From Tretioscincus oriximinensis (Eukaryota; Chordata; Lepidosauria; Squamata; Gymnophthalmidae), in the NCBI GenBank assembly GCA_022410635.1, contig JAJVDF010000860.1:423650-487649 (forward strand): a DNA stretch of 64,000 nucleotides. Direction: 5' to 3'. The stretch's first letter is position 1. Each line of letters opens with the position of its first letter. The notes under the pieces are model-generated. The model was not told the origin of the DNA, did no database searches, and worked only from the letters and a program-made list of their open reading frames with translations. The position numbers were made by a program, and so were the translations under genes. This document shows, piece after piece, positions 47,753 through 60,256 of the stretch.

Positions 47753-48561
47753 GGCTGAATCCAGACATCAGTCATTGAAAGCGTGTGCCAGATATTTCAC
47801 AATAAACCATCTGTATTGTGGAATAAACCAATCCACACAGGATTGTGGAATAGTCAACTATAGTGGAATAAATAATAAGTGATGTGTGGATATAGTCTGA
47901 GAAACAAGAATGATCAAGGCAATGTTCAGGCTCAGATACTTTTTTTCATTGCTAAGCAAAATTAGAGACTAGGAAAAATTCTTAAAATGCCTTTTCTGAC
48001 TAAAGGTTATTTTTTGAAAGTCTTTCTCCTATATAAACATATAAAACCTCAAATGGCTGTAAGCCAAAATTAAATTGTACTTAATATTTTAACGTAGATC
48101 ATCCAGGGTCATAACGTGCTATCAAACTTTTGTTTGCTATTCTCAGCTGGTGCTGGACATCATTCTTCTGTTCTATATTTAGTAGGAAAGTAGTTGGCTA
48201 GCTGTCAAGCATCACACTGAGATCTATTTAGTCTACCTAATAACACAACATGCCTTAATCAGAAAAGCCTAATTTTGCACTAGACAACAACAGATCCATT
48301 TAGATATAAAACAAACTGCTTTTGTGTTCCACACATTTACCTAGATTATAATTAGGCAACTTAAATAGAATTAAATTATATTTAGCAAAATATGTATCTG
48401 TTTGGGATATCTAATTTGTATCCATTATAGATTAGGCCTTGGGAAGAGTATATATATATATATTTCTTTTTAAATGACAGAGATAATACAGCATAAGAAA
48501 ATTCTGTCCGTCCTCTTGATCAAAGACAGTGGAACTTCTGCCCAGTGTCACATGATCCTGG

Positions 48562-48670
48562 ACACACATCTACATTTAGGTTTTCTTCAGTTCTGAAAAA
48601 CGAGCTTATTCCTTAAAAAATGGATTAAGCTAATCCATCAGGACTGAAAAAGGTTTCAAAGTAGATGTGT
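48562..48670. mobile_element. Foldback family, copy
   Basis: ACACACATCTACATTTAGGT, TTCTTCAGTTCTGA at the left; CATCAGGACTGAAAAAGGTT, CAAAGTAGATGTGTG at the right. Flanks GATCCTGG/GATCAGGG agree at 6 of 8, weakly suggesting an 8-base duplication. Confidence 0.68.
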
Positions 48671-49158
48671 GATCAGGGCTATGAGGCTTGGCATAGTGTG
48701 TGTGTTTGTTTGCTCACACAGGGTATTCACACTCATGCCATTGCAACCAGGTCCAGGTTTCTCCGATTCCTTTTTCAGATTTACATACTAGAGCATAAAG
48801 GAAGCTGAATAACAGTTTATGGACACGAGTATAAAGGGGAAAAATTTGAAGCATNCGTGTTTGACTTAATTTAGTCAGCAAGAGAACAACTACTCAATCT
48901 TGCAGTAGATTATTTAAAAAAAAACCAACTAGGATGGTTATAAGGTTAGGCCCTGGTCAAGTTTTAATTTAATGTTCAATCCAGTTTCAGAGGAGCAAAA
49001 CGCATCAGCAAACAAGTAGCAAGATTTTTTTNGGGGGGGCATTCCCTGATTTAAGAAGCTCACCTTTGATTTAGATAATGAGAAATGAAAATTATTGTTC
49101 ACTTTGCTGCTGTATTTTTTCATTTTGAATGTAGACTGAAACCAGATTAAAACAGGGT

Positions 49159-49970
49159 GTGACCAGAGGCAGAATTTATAATCTTCTTATAGGTCCCTTC
49201 TATAGAAGAAGAAAGTTTTCAAGAGCTTTGGGCGCAAATTTATTTTAATCCATCTTCTGTCCATCTTCAGGCCCAAAGAAGGCAGCTTAGTTTAAAAAAA
49301 TATATCCAGAATAAATCCATTTCAGATTTGAAAGTGAATTGAAGATGGTTTAAAAAGAAAGGGGTAACCACATGTAAGGAGGCATTAAAATGCCACGAAT
49401 ACATCATTGTATTGGTGGAATATATTTGAATGGAAACTTACACATTGCCCACTTTTCTAGGGGCTATTTTATATCCATGTAAGAAGAATTAGATTGGCCT
49501 TTGAGGAAGACCCTGGCAGTTGAAGCATGTCTGGCCCTCATGCAAATGATTTTTTACTCGTCCCTTGGACTTATCCTCCAGGAATGCTTCATTTGATTTA
49601 CCACTCTTTGGACCCCACTATTTGAATCATTCTATTTTGGATCTTCGTTTATGAATTTTTAATGGAATATTTTATAGTTTGGTTCTGCTTCTTTAGTCCT
49701 ATGACCATTGATTGTTTGAATAAACTTTTTTTTTCTATAGAAGGGACCTCTAAGAAGATTATAAATTCTGTCCCTGGTCACACCCTAAGTTTTTAAGAGC
49801 TTTTGGTACAAATTTATTTTAATACATCTTCTGTCCATCTTCAGTCCCAAAGAATGTTGCTTAGTTTGTTAAAAAATATCCAGAATCAATCCATTTCAGG
49901 TTTGAAAGCAAATTGAAGTTGCTTTAAAAAGAACTAAGGAGATATTAAAATGCCACAAATAAATCAACAG
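49159..49970. repeat. Nested inverted and direct duplication
   Basis: An inverted pair of about 50 bases lies at 49159-49209 (GTGTGACCAGAGGCAGAATT..GTCCCTTCTATAGAA) and 49732-49786 (TTCTATAGAAGGGACC..GAAGATTATAAATTC..CTGGTCACAC). Each is followed by a direct copy of the foldback-family sequence: 49215-49400 and 49789-49970, offset 574 bases (CAAATTTATTTTAAT.CATC, TCTGTCCATCTTCAG). The 49400-49730 spacer is unique in the window. Confidence 0.75.
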
Positions 49971-51520
49971 TTTTAGGTACTAACTACATGGTTGCATTTA
50001 AAAGGGTGGATTTTGCTTTCCCATAGTCTGATTTAACAAATGGCCATAATTTCCCATTCTAGATAATAATTTTCTATTCCAGGNCCTAGCTAGAAGCCAG
50101 CTTTTTTGAAAAGTGACAGCAGTTGCCAATCTGGAGTGTTAGCTGAATTTTCAACCCCTTTGCTTTCTTACCTGCTCTTTGGTTCATCTTTGCTGCTCAT
50201 CTAGAGGCAGATTTACATTGTTTTAAACTGGTTTTTAAAAGCTCCCCCCTCCATATTTTCTTCTCTCTGATATGTCTGTCCCACAGTGCATAAGGTCTTA
50301 GCTCATTCCTACCACTGCATTCAGGGTAAAGGAAAGGGGCAAAGGATAAGAGGCAAAGCTGCAGAGAGTCAGGAACATTTTCATTTAAGAACAAAATAAT
50401 GTTTTTTATGAAGCTCTCAACAAAGATTAAATGCATTTATGGCAGGTTATCTATAAGTATGGCTTGTTGACTTCTATGTCTTAGCTTGCTGTTTAAAACA
50501 AAGGTACAGTATCCTGTACACATATTTTGTCCAGATTCAGGAAGAATCTAAACAGAACTATTTCAATTCAAGAAGATGAAATGGNTTGGGTTTATACGTA
50601 TTCAAATAGGATGGGTCGGACAGAGATAAAGGAACTTCCATCTGGACATTTGGAAAGCTGTAGATATTGTGCATGTAAAGCCCTCCTCTCCCCAGCTATG
50701 GAAAGGCCACAAATCTGACAACCATAACAACTGTAAGGGAGGGATCAGCTTCCTCTGACAGCCCCCCTTTTCAACTTACAGTGGAGGATCAGGTGCTCAA
50801 CATCATGATGTGACAGCCTGTGCAAAAATAATGGCAGGGTTATGTGCCCAACAGCCCTCAGTATAACAACCACACAGGTGGCAGATGCCCAACCTAGACC
50901 CCATCTGTCAGCTGTTCAAACCCCCATTTCCACCAAACTGTTAATTTGCTGTGACAGCCAAGCTCCTTGGTTCCATAACTGATTATTCTGATGGACATTT
51001 TCCAGATTTCACTCTTGTTAAGCAAGAGTTTACCTTGAAGTTTAATGGGAGCTAATATGCCTCAGGGACATCCTTGGCTTCCATTACTTAGCAAAGGTGC
51101 CTTAAGCTGGGCCTCAGGACAGCCTTTCTCCATTACTGGAACAAAGATGGTCTTACCCTGAGGCCCTGATTAAAAGATCTGCAAAACAGAAAACAAAAGC
51201 TAGTTAACTTGCCTTCCTCTCCAGATAACACTGAATATAAAAGCACAGTTTGCCCCAGGAAGNAAGGTTGTGTGGCAGAATTTTCCTTTAATTAGTCTCA
51301 AAAACCCTTTCTCAAAATATTTACTGTGGACTTTCTCTTCCCAAATGGGATTATCATGTATTTGGATTATCAGGAGGGAGTGACTGAAGTTGGTCACTGC
51401 AGGCTGTGATCTGGTTGCATCACAAATGGAATTGCTGCACTTTGCTTTAGGAAAGTAATTCTGCCTTGTACAGCTGGGAGGGCTTCCTGTAACCTCTAGG
51501 ACTCAGAACCAGGGGGAGCC

Positions 51521-51870
51521 ATGGGAGGAGGAGGAAGAAGAAGGAGAAGGAGGAGAAGAAGAAGGAAAAGGGAAAGGAGATGGAGAAGGAGAAGAATCCG
51601 CTTTTCTCACCTGAAGGGACTCAAAGAAGCTTTCAAGGGTATTTTTCATCCAAAGGCTTGCATTCTATCTTCCCTACCGTGCTGTGGTGGTTCCCATTTA
51701 TCTAGTCACAGTCTGCTGCAATTTCCTGCAATTCTTGCTTTCAAATAGCTGGGTTGGATAGAGCTATATGCTAGTAGAAGGCAATCACCGCCTCCATGTC
51801 CATCACAGGGCCTCAAAACCTGATCTTTCAGATGAAAGACCGGTACTTAGCCAAGTGAGTCATTTGTTTC
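51521..51870 (-). repeat. SINE with (CTT)n tail, copy 3, with an expanded purine tract
   Basis: Begins (GGAGGAAGAAG)-type purine tract, then CGCTTTTCTCACCTGAAGGG, AGCTTTCAAGGGTATTTTTC, GTGCTGTGGTGGTTCC, TGCTAGTAGAAGGC: the reverse of 47035-47450. Confidence 0.78.
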
Positions 51871-52060
51871 CACCACATGCATTCACATCATGTGCTAGAT
51901 CCATCTGAAGAAGTTGAGAAAGGCTCTTTTCAGGAGGTAAATTGAAGAGCTCTGAGGACATCTTTACCATATTGTGCACAATGTTTTTGTGCACGTGAGC
52001 ATTTAGGAAGAGCATTTATGAATATGAGCATTCAAAAAGCAGCTCAACATATAATATATA

Positions 52061-52129
<69 letters not shown>

Positions 52130-52335
52130 AATTAGGTTTTTTACTTCACTTTTCTCAACTCTAAGGGAATCAAAGCGGCTTATCTAACCTTCTGAAGAAC
52201 CGTGTCTAGCCCAAGGTCACTTAGCTGTTTTTTGTGGAGTAGTGCAGAATTGAACTGGGAGATAAAAGTTGAGAGTTCAGTCTTCCACATTAAAGTGAGA
52301 CTCTTAACTACTACACTAGACTGGATTGTGCTGAA
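52061..52335 (-). repeat. tRNA-derived SINE whose tail is a (TAA)n microsatellite
   Basis: About 65 bases of ATA/TAA repeats (52056-52122) then AAATAAATAAATTAGG, TCACTTTTCTCAACTCTAAG, CTAGCCCAAGGTCACTTAGC, GAATTGAACTGGGAGA, and ACTACTACACTAGACTGG: a reversed SINE with its 3' tail to the left. Confidence 0.72.
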
Positions 52336-52387
52336 TAGACACAAAGTATGATAATTACAAAAACAGGACTAATTAAAAAGCTGAAAG

Positions 52388-52651
52388 AGTTGGCAGAGTT
52401 TGAGACCCTGTGTCTGCCATGGAGTTCTGTCTATTGGTCTTAACTTCAGCCAGCCTAGCTGCTCGAAAGCAATTTGCATGTAGATAAATAAGTACCACCA
52501 CAATGTGGTGAGAAAGATAAATTAGATGTACGCCTTTGGGTGGAAAATAACCTTGTAAACTGTTGTGAATCCCTTCAGGTGGGAAGAGCAGGATATAAAA
52601 ACCTGCCTCGTCCTCTTCCTCTTTTCTTCTTCCTCTTCCTCCTCCTCCTCC
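52388..52651 (+). repeat. SINE with (CTT)n-type tail, copy 4
   Basis: GAGACCCTGTGTCTGCCATG, AAATAAGTACCACCACAATG, AACCTTGTAAACTGTTGTGA, GGGAAGAGCAGGATATAAAA, then CTTCCTCTTTTCTTCTTCC and (CTC)n. Confidence 0.76.
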
Positions 52652-54207
52652 GTGCAAAAAGATCCTGCAGGTGGCACTACGTGTATGTTAGGATCTGCGA
52701 ATGCACAGCAGGTTATAACATCATTTTTACATTGCGGATCGTTCCAGTGTCTTCCCCCATGTGGATAGAGTCCCACCAAAAGGCACAGCCTACTAATAGG
52801 TTAGTCTACTGTGCAGATGGTCCATTCCTAATGCAACAATGCTAACTCATGTTCCATACAAATGAGCAAAATGGGGGGTCTTCTACATTAAGACTGACGT
52901 TGCATTAAACACTAATGCCTGTTCCTTGAGGCAGTTCTAAGGGGATCATTCAAGGGGACAAACTTGCTTTTGATCCATGGCACTTTCACGTGTTTTTTCC
53001 TAACTGACTCTAGGGCTTTGCATAGGCATGCACCTTCAGATTATGGTATTTTTCCTAGCATCCCCATAGGCATAGATATTCTCCTCCTATTCTGTTGATA
53101 GTGAGATTTTCTTATGATAATTTATGGTAGTGGTTCGATCCCATCCTTAATAGAAGTTGCTTTGCCCTGAGCCTTCTCTTTTTCAACCGTTATCCAAAGT
53201 TNCCTGACATTTCATTGTCTGTCTGTTAGTGAACTATCAAGACAGACAGTGAAAACCAGGATGCCTTCCCATTTGGACAATGGCAATTTCTTTTTCAAAG
53301 GTCTGACTGTAAACTGCAAGATGTTTTTAAAAAGAGAAGATTATGGGGGAAAGGAAAGCTGGATAATTTCATCCACAGCTGTGCTGCATATGACTGAAGA
53401 GAAAGGATGTTCCAGCTCTCCCTTTGCCCACCCAGAGGTGGCTGGTTTCTAGTGATCTTTGGCCCCACAAGTTAAAAAAGGGGGAATTCACTCTTAGAAG
53501 TGGATTTAGAATAAAGATGCATTTTATTTGAATGCATTTTATCTGGTTTTAGTTTACATCTGAGAGGAAAATCCCTGGCACCGTGAACCCAGGGATTTCT
53601 GTAATTTGTTTGTATTAAACAGAGAAGCAGTTTGTCCAGCATGCGAGGAAATATTGGTTTAGCCTGTCAGAATAGCTCCCTCCTTTTCTCCCTATTTCCT
53701 ATTTGAAAAACGTATCTTGTAGTTGATGCAGGATGGGACAACCCTGAAAGTGTTTTTTTCACTTTCAAGCACTTTGAGAACAGCATTTTCAAAACAGAAA
53801 AAAGTAATTTCTCAGCATATACCTGAATATATCTACTTTTAGCCCAGTTTTTCCTGGTTTTGTCCAGAGGGAAAAGTAAATTGTGCTCATTCTTCAGGAA
53901 TGAAAAGTTTTAGATGCATTAACAAGATATGAAGAAAGAGACAGACTTTAGCAACAATAGGCACCAGGTTCACCCAGGTGATTATATTCTTAGGAAGGTG
54001 ATTCCAAAGTAGCTTGACTAGAAAAGCCTTAGGCTGTCCTTTGGAAAGCTCTGATGGTTGATCGTGATGTTTGCTGTACAAATTGTTCAGACTGAAGTCC
54101 AAACCCATTTTTGAAGAATTTAAAAAGCACCAGACCTTGATTCATTAAAAAAAACTCACTTTGAGATACAACAATCTTATCCTAAGTATCTAAGATACTA
54201 AGATAGT

Positions 54208-54420
54208 TGTCTGGATGTAGCCTCCAGGATGGAGCAACAGACAGGACTTTTGAAATACCATTTGCAGGGAGTCACGAACAGGAGCAGCATATTTTGCTTT
54301 CCTCTGTTCGGACTGCCCAGGTGCATCTGGTGGGCCTTTGTGTGACACAGAATGCTGGACTCGATGGGCTGTGGCCTGATCCAGTATGGCTCTTCTTATG
54401 TTCTTATGTTCTTATGTTCT
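54208..54420 (+). mobile_element. CR1 LINE 3' end with intact TTCTTATG tail
   Basis: CTGTTCGGACTGCCCAGGTG, ACACAGAATGCTGGACTCGA, TGGGCTGTGGCCTGATCCAG, then (TTCTTATG)x3-4. It is the least decayed CR1 3' terminus here. Confidence 0.85.
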
Positions 54421-55731
54421 AATCTCCTTCAAGATGGTTCCCTTGGCAGCCATATCAGGAGAGCAGGGAGGCTGATGAAGCACAGGTGTGTTGTGTTTGC
54501 CTAGGGTACTCTGTATCAAACTTAAAAATGGGTGGGTGCATTACAGTGATGGGGCTGCCGATTTCCAGATGCCCACAGGTCCAGCCGTTTGCATCTCACA
54601 GTGAAATGAAATCATCACAGAACCTCATGGTAGTACCTCTTGATGATGATTGTGCCATGTGGTGCATGCTTGTAATGAATCTTCCTGCTCTCATGACATG
54701 ACTCAATGTGACTTCTGGCTATTTCCCCAGCTGAAAATGTCCATGAAAGGGACCAGATTTCTGTCCAGAGAGGACCTCAAAAGAGGCAGTCCACTGCTGC
54801 TTCCGACAGTGACAGAACTGTTGGGAGACTTGTGTGGCTACCCAAGGGGACTACACCTCGTAATCTTTTCTAAGGACAAAGACAGTCCCCAAACCCTGCC
54901 TCCTTCCTCTTAAATTGAAAATAGACAATTACTGCTATTTTCCTAGAATGACAAAGGTAACATAAGTGAAATATTTTTGCATGATACCATGCATCTCACT
55001 TTGGTACACGAAATTAGTAAACAGATTTTGCAAGTTTGATAGCATCTTAAAGCTTTAAAGAGGTGTCATCAACAAAAAAAGTTTTCTAATTGGAACATAA
55101 TCTGCTTTACTGTATCATGTGAATTTTTGACATCATCGTGGCTTTTTTTTTAATAAATGTACATATGTGCCACTCAGAGGTTCATCACGTGATGCAGCTG
55201 AATCAATGTGGAGTATGGGACATACTCTGTTAAATAGGGAGGTTTGAGATAGAACTGAATGCTGTTTGTGTTGTTCTGTTTGCAATCACTAAGTATAACA
55301 TTTTGCGGAATCAAAAGATAAATATGTATTTGTAAAATCTCCTTAGCTGCTTACAGCCAAGCTGAAGACAGAGATTATATTCAGGGAGCTCTCCCTGCTA
55401 CATGTGCAATAGCTTGTGGTACTAAAATACATGGTGCTGTGAAAGAGCAATCTATAGAAGTAGCATTATTTTATTCTATTGGTGTTCACCTATGTTCCAA
55501 GTGATTAGCTCAGACTGATTATGTTTAAATAAAACAAAACAAATCTGGGATTGGATANTGACCATTCGGAATTCTCAGTTTAGAATCAGAACAGGATTAC
55601 TCTGTTCATATGCGCAATCTATGTTCAATTTTACTTGCTAGGGAAATACTAGCAGATCATTTTCAACAGATGAATTACCTTCTCCTGGCTATCCTCATTA
55701 TAAACTTAATAATTTAAAATTAACAGGATGG

Positions 55732-55930
55732 GCACTTCCACACAAGATTCTCCTATTGGGTTGGTAGGATCACCATGGTGCCTTTGCCATGGAAGACAAG
55801 GGAACGTTTGGTGTGTGCCACATCCTCGTGGGACTTCCGGTACCACAATAAGACACCAGCCAGCCAGGACTGCAGAACTGCAGCTGGCTGACATGCGTAA
55901 TTCCTCTCTCCAGCCTTCCTCTCATCAGCT
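55732..55930 (+). repeat. Unclassified interspersed repeat, copy 3
   Basis: CACTTCCACACAAGATTCTC, GGTAGGATCACCATGGTGCC, AGACACCAGCCAGCCAGGAC, GCAGCTGGCTGACATG. Shorter in the middle than copies 1 and 2. Confidence 0.65.
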
Positions 55931-56414
55931 TGCTGTGGATTTGGGAGGTAAATATGAACGGAGGGGCGATTAAGTTATTTCGGGTATAAAACCCTCATTC
56001 CTGAATGTTGCNCGTCTGAGGAATTCAAAAGAATTTCAGTCTTAAACTGACAATCTCGGGAACATCTGCTACTGAGCATAATGAACCCAACTATGAGGAG
56101 AAATGGCTTAATCCACACTGCAACCTATTATTAAGATATCCCTTGGAACAAAAACTCATGGAAAGAACATAAAGGTGGCAGGCAAACAGTATTGGCTTTG
56201 CTATGTTTGTTGCTCTGAGGACCTCCTGCCATGGACCTCAGACCATGTTATGTGATCTGTTGGAGGGCAGATTGACTAGATAGCAAAAGAACTTCTTCCC
56301 ACTCCATGTTGCCACAGAAAGATGGGATGAGAATGAATCTGCTAAAACTGGAATCATTTTATACATGTCAGCAAGAATCCTGACAAATACATTTTCCTTT
56401 GGCCACAATATCAG

Positions 56415-56530
56415 CATTCCTTTTAGATCCTCTTCAGTATAGCTTCAGTTCCAAAGAACAGGTTTAATCTGTTTATTTTTTGGAATACAGAAACTGAAGA
56501 AAGTTTAAAGAAAAAGTGTGACTATGGCAA
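56415..56530. mobile_element. Foldback family, copy
   Basis: TTTTAGATCCTCTTCAGTAT, CAGTTCCAAAGAACAGG at the left; AGAAACTGAAGAAAGTTTAA, AGTGTGACTATGG at the right. Confidence 0.6.
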
Positions 56531-56628
56531 AAGGGTTAAGTTCACATTATTATTCTAAAATAAAAGTATAACTTAAACTTCTGTGTGGGATCACATCTTT
56601 ATTTTAAAGATCATCTTCAGTCATACCT

Positions 56629-56752
56629 GGTCACACATCTATTTTTAAACTGAAGAATGAGCTTAATCCACTTGCTTCCTAGCCCAGGAGTGGGGTGAAC
56701 AAATTGAGCTCATTCTTCAGAACTGAAGAAGGTTTAAAAGTTGATGTGTGAC
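56629..56752. mobile_element. Foldback family, well preserved copy
   Basis: GGTCACACATCTATTTTTAA, ACTGAAGAATGAGCTTAATC inverted as GAGCTCATTCTTCAGAACTG, GTTTAAAAGTTGATGTGTGA. The arms cover nearly the whole element. Confidence 0.75.
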
Positions 56753-59558
56753 AGGACTGAATAATGGAGTTTTTATTCAGGAAAAAACCTGAGTAAGCCC
56801 ATTCTTCTAGACTGAAGACTATCTCAAAATAAATATGTGACCTAAAAGAGTAACTTAGAAACCTCTTTTCAAATACTATCTGAAATAACATACTGTAGCA
56901 ATGGAAATAATTATTTCACAGATGCAAATGTTTTTAACTGATAATTGTGTCATTAATACTTTGTTTTTTATCNTTTACGATGGTTGTTCAATTACTGCTT
57001 AATGTTGCAGCATATCTGTTCAAACATTTGCCACTGACAGTCAATATTTTTTTACTAGATTGAGAGAGAAGGAGGGTTGAGAGAGCATTGCCCTTCGAGT
57101 AAGGCTGGTGCTGCAGCTGTTGTGTACATTAATCCACCAAGCAGATCTCCAAACCCTAAATATAGCTGGCAGGATCATTTTACGTGACACATACTCTCTC
57201 CCCCCTCTCTCACACACACATACACAATTCAAAAGAAAGACTTTAAAAATGGCCCGATATTAAAGTACATTTGTTAAAAATAATAATTGGAAACATGACA
57301 CTACAAATCATTAGTTTGCATATAATTCTAGAAATAAACCTCCACTCCATATCTTTACCTTTTATCAAAGAAAACAAAGAAGAACATTTCTTATTTGTGC
57401 GATTTCTGTCTTCTGTTGACTCTTCTCAAAATAACTAAACAGTCCCAGAAGGAATTTGGACACCACTACCCTTCATACCCTTTATGACTCTATGGATCAT
57501 TTTGCTTCTATTTCATCTTGTGCCCCTCTGTGTAACTCAAGACCAAGAGTTTTTTAAGTTACTCGCCCCCCTGGTATGATTTATCAGCAATAGTTTGCAT
57601 TCACAGATAATACAGTGTCTCTGTGCACCTGTGCAATATCATCAAAGCATAAGCATTTTAGAAAATTAAAAGAAGTTACCTTCTCTAGTTTATCCAGATG
57701 TTGAAATCCAACTCTGGCACACGGTCACGGAGACAATGATTCTTAAGTATAAGATAAAATAAGTGAAGCTGCAGTTCTCCCTCAGGTCCTTCAGAACTGA
57801 AATGACTTAGAGTCCATCGGGCAAAAAAAGGCGTTAACCTTCGTTTTACGAAAGATGGCTGTAAGAAGCTGGACAACCTGTCACCACTGAAGCAATAGCA
57901 TTTGTCAGTTTGCAGGTCCTAAGTTATTTTGAGACACATTAAACCATGTGCCTGGGAAACATTCCACCTCATTGGACAGGATAATATTGAGCAAAGGGAT
58001 TCCATGGCTCAAGCAGCATCTAGGCAGAGTCTGGAAGTCATTCCTTTCTCTTTCCACCAATGGCTTTGATAAATATCTTGGGGTTATTCGTTTAGAAGAA
58101 AACAAAAGCGTGGATTTAGAGTTATTTTGCTCACGTGCTTGTCAAAGGTGGTACTTTACCTCCAAATAATAACGATAATAAAAGATGTCCCTCAACTGCC
58201 CTGTTTGTTCTTCTGCTCCAAATAAATAAGAATGCTTAGGATTAAAGATTTGGTATGGGATACTTTAAATAGCATATTAAGAAAGAGGACAGATTTTTGT
58301 CGTGACCAAGAGTGCATTTTAAAATCACGTTTGGGATATTAGACATTTTAATGAAACAAATTTAGTTTATTGCCTCTCCCTAACCCCAATTAAAACTAAA
58401 GTGACTTAATAGCGTATTGCTAGACTGTGGTGCTTCAGTTGTATTTACAGCAAGATAAATTTTGTTCTGGGTGTCACTAAGTTGGACTGTGTCCAAAATG
58501 CAAATAGAACGATAGTGTCTGCAGTAGTTGGTGAGGAGGGGTACGCGATGGTCTAACAAATTTTCATTAATAAGTGATTTAAAACGTCTGCTTGTCCATA
58601 GATGGCTCAAAATATTTTGCTGCTCATGACAAAACACATTATTTTATTCCTATCGATTTATGTACAGAAATGTTCAGATTTGGCTGTGGATCAACTTAAA
58701 TATTACAGATGGAAATATGAAGAGCTTTTTTCACAGTTAGTTCCTTGAGGGGAGGAGGTAATAAGGCCTCATTCCCATGTAAGATTTAAATTACTTAGAG
58801 TTCAAATTCAAAATTCAGTGGATCCACATTAAAAATGTCATTGAGGACTTTCCTGTGGAAAACAGATTAAAGTGTAACCAAGATTATTTCAGATCCTAGT
58901 TCACTTGGAGTCTTGGAAAAGAGACTCAGAAAAGACCCTTCTATTATTTTCCTCACAAATGTCTACACTTTAACTTGCTTTCTCAGTGCACGGAAATATA
59001 AAAGACATATAAGTAGCCAAAAGATGTATAAAGTGATTAAAATGCTATTATGGTGCAAAGGTTCCAATAGGAAAGGAGAAAAGAGGGAGCAAAAGTAGAA
59101 TAAATAGAATGATATAAAATTACAAAATCAGACTCACAAGTATAACTAGCATGTAAGGAAAGTGTGATACACGTTTAACGCTCTCTTTCAGATAAATCCA
59201 CAGGCGCTCATAAATGCCCAAATGCTCTGGTAATTATCTAAGATCTGGATAATGAAATATGTAAGGACAACAGGCAGCAAACTTAGATATGCATTTTACA
59301 TATTAGGTTGTTTTTGTACCCTACCACTTCTTAAAGTTCAAATCAGATTTTATGAGGGTCTAGTAACACCTGACAGGGCTTGCCTTATTCAGACTGTGAC
59401 ACACACAGTAAAAAAGGCATCTCTAAGAAATGAATTTTTCACATAGCAGTCTGCCCCTCCCACCTCTAATAAACATTCTTTGCTAGAAAAGGTGGATTAA
59501 AGAGAGTTTGGGACACGAGAGCCTTATTCTACTGCATCTGAAGTGCCTCTGAACTTCT

Positions 59559-59639
59559 ATACTGCTCAAAACAATTAAGGGAACACTTAGTGTTACACTG
59601 TTATGTTAACGTGTTCCCTTAATTGTTTTGAGCAGTATA
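59559..59639. mobile_element. Mariner/Tc1-like short hairpin, copy 4
   Basis: TACTGCTCAAAACAATTAAG, GGAACAC and the inverse GTGTTCCCTTAATTGTTTTG, AGCAGTA. It is the best preserved of the four: arms of about 27 bases are perfect and TA flanks both sides. Confidence 0.82.
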
Positions 59640-59674
59640 TTTTTATTATGTCTGAACACATCCTAAGGTGTTGT

Positions 59675-59805
59675 TCCAACACATATTTTTCATCCATCTC
59701 CAGTCCTGAAGACCTGGAGTAAACCAAGAAAAATCTGATTTTTTTCCTGGTTTAACACAGTTCTTCAGGATTGAAAATGAATTAAATGTCTTGGAACAGC
59801 ACATG
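59675..59805. mobile_element. Foldback family, copy
   Basis: CATCCATCTCCAGTCCTGAA, AAACCAAGAAAAATC inverted as GATTTTTTTCCTGGTTT, CAGTTCTTCAGGATTGAAAA, TGAATTAAATG. The outer TGTTGTTCCAA and TTGGAACAGCACA also pair. Confidence 0.72.
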
Positions 59806-59896
59806 AGAATTTTAGTAAACTGAGGCATGCATAATTAATGAATCCATATCACCATGTGGCTTTTATTGCATGCCTTTATTTCACATTAGTTTAAGC

Positions 59897-60256
59897 TACA
59901 CTGACCAGATCTTCTGAATTCCAAACAGGGGCAATTAATATACATGCTAATTTGCATATTCATCATGTAACAACATGCATACCTCCTTGAAATCCCCATC
60001 TGAGAAATCTGCAAAGCATGTGAGAATTTTCCAAAGTGTGCAAGAAATTTGCATTTTAAATTTTTATTGTGGAGAAGGTGCTGGGCCCAGTTGCCAGAGC
60101 NCCCTAGTGTTGGTGCAGTGAATTTTTTTTAAAAAAANTATTATTTTTTTTTAAAAAATCCTCAGCAAAAAACAGAAATAGCACTCCACTGGGAGGGTGG
60201 GGTAAACACCCCCCAAACGGGTTTCCTTCCAAAAAAAGGGTCATCTGGTTAGCCTA
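59897..60256. mobile_element. hAT-like element, medium form, 360 bp, TSD GTTTAAGC/GTCTAAGC
   Basis: Starts TACACTGACCAGAT (then CTTCTGAATTCCAAAC..ATGCTAATTTGCATAT as in 27773-28468) and ends ATCTGGTTAGCCTA. The 8-mers at 59889-59896 and 60257-60264 match at 7 of 8. Only one internal unit is left (GGTGCTGGGCCCAGTTGCCA, GCAGTGAA). Confidence 0.87.

Noticed and set aside
57685..58105. Two minus-strand frames of about 65 residues
   Set aside because: Considered as retroelement or upstream-gene remnants, but no motif supports either.
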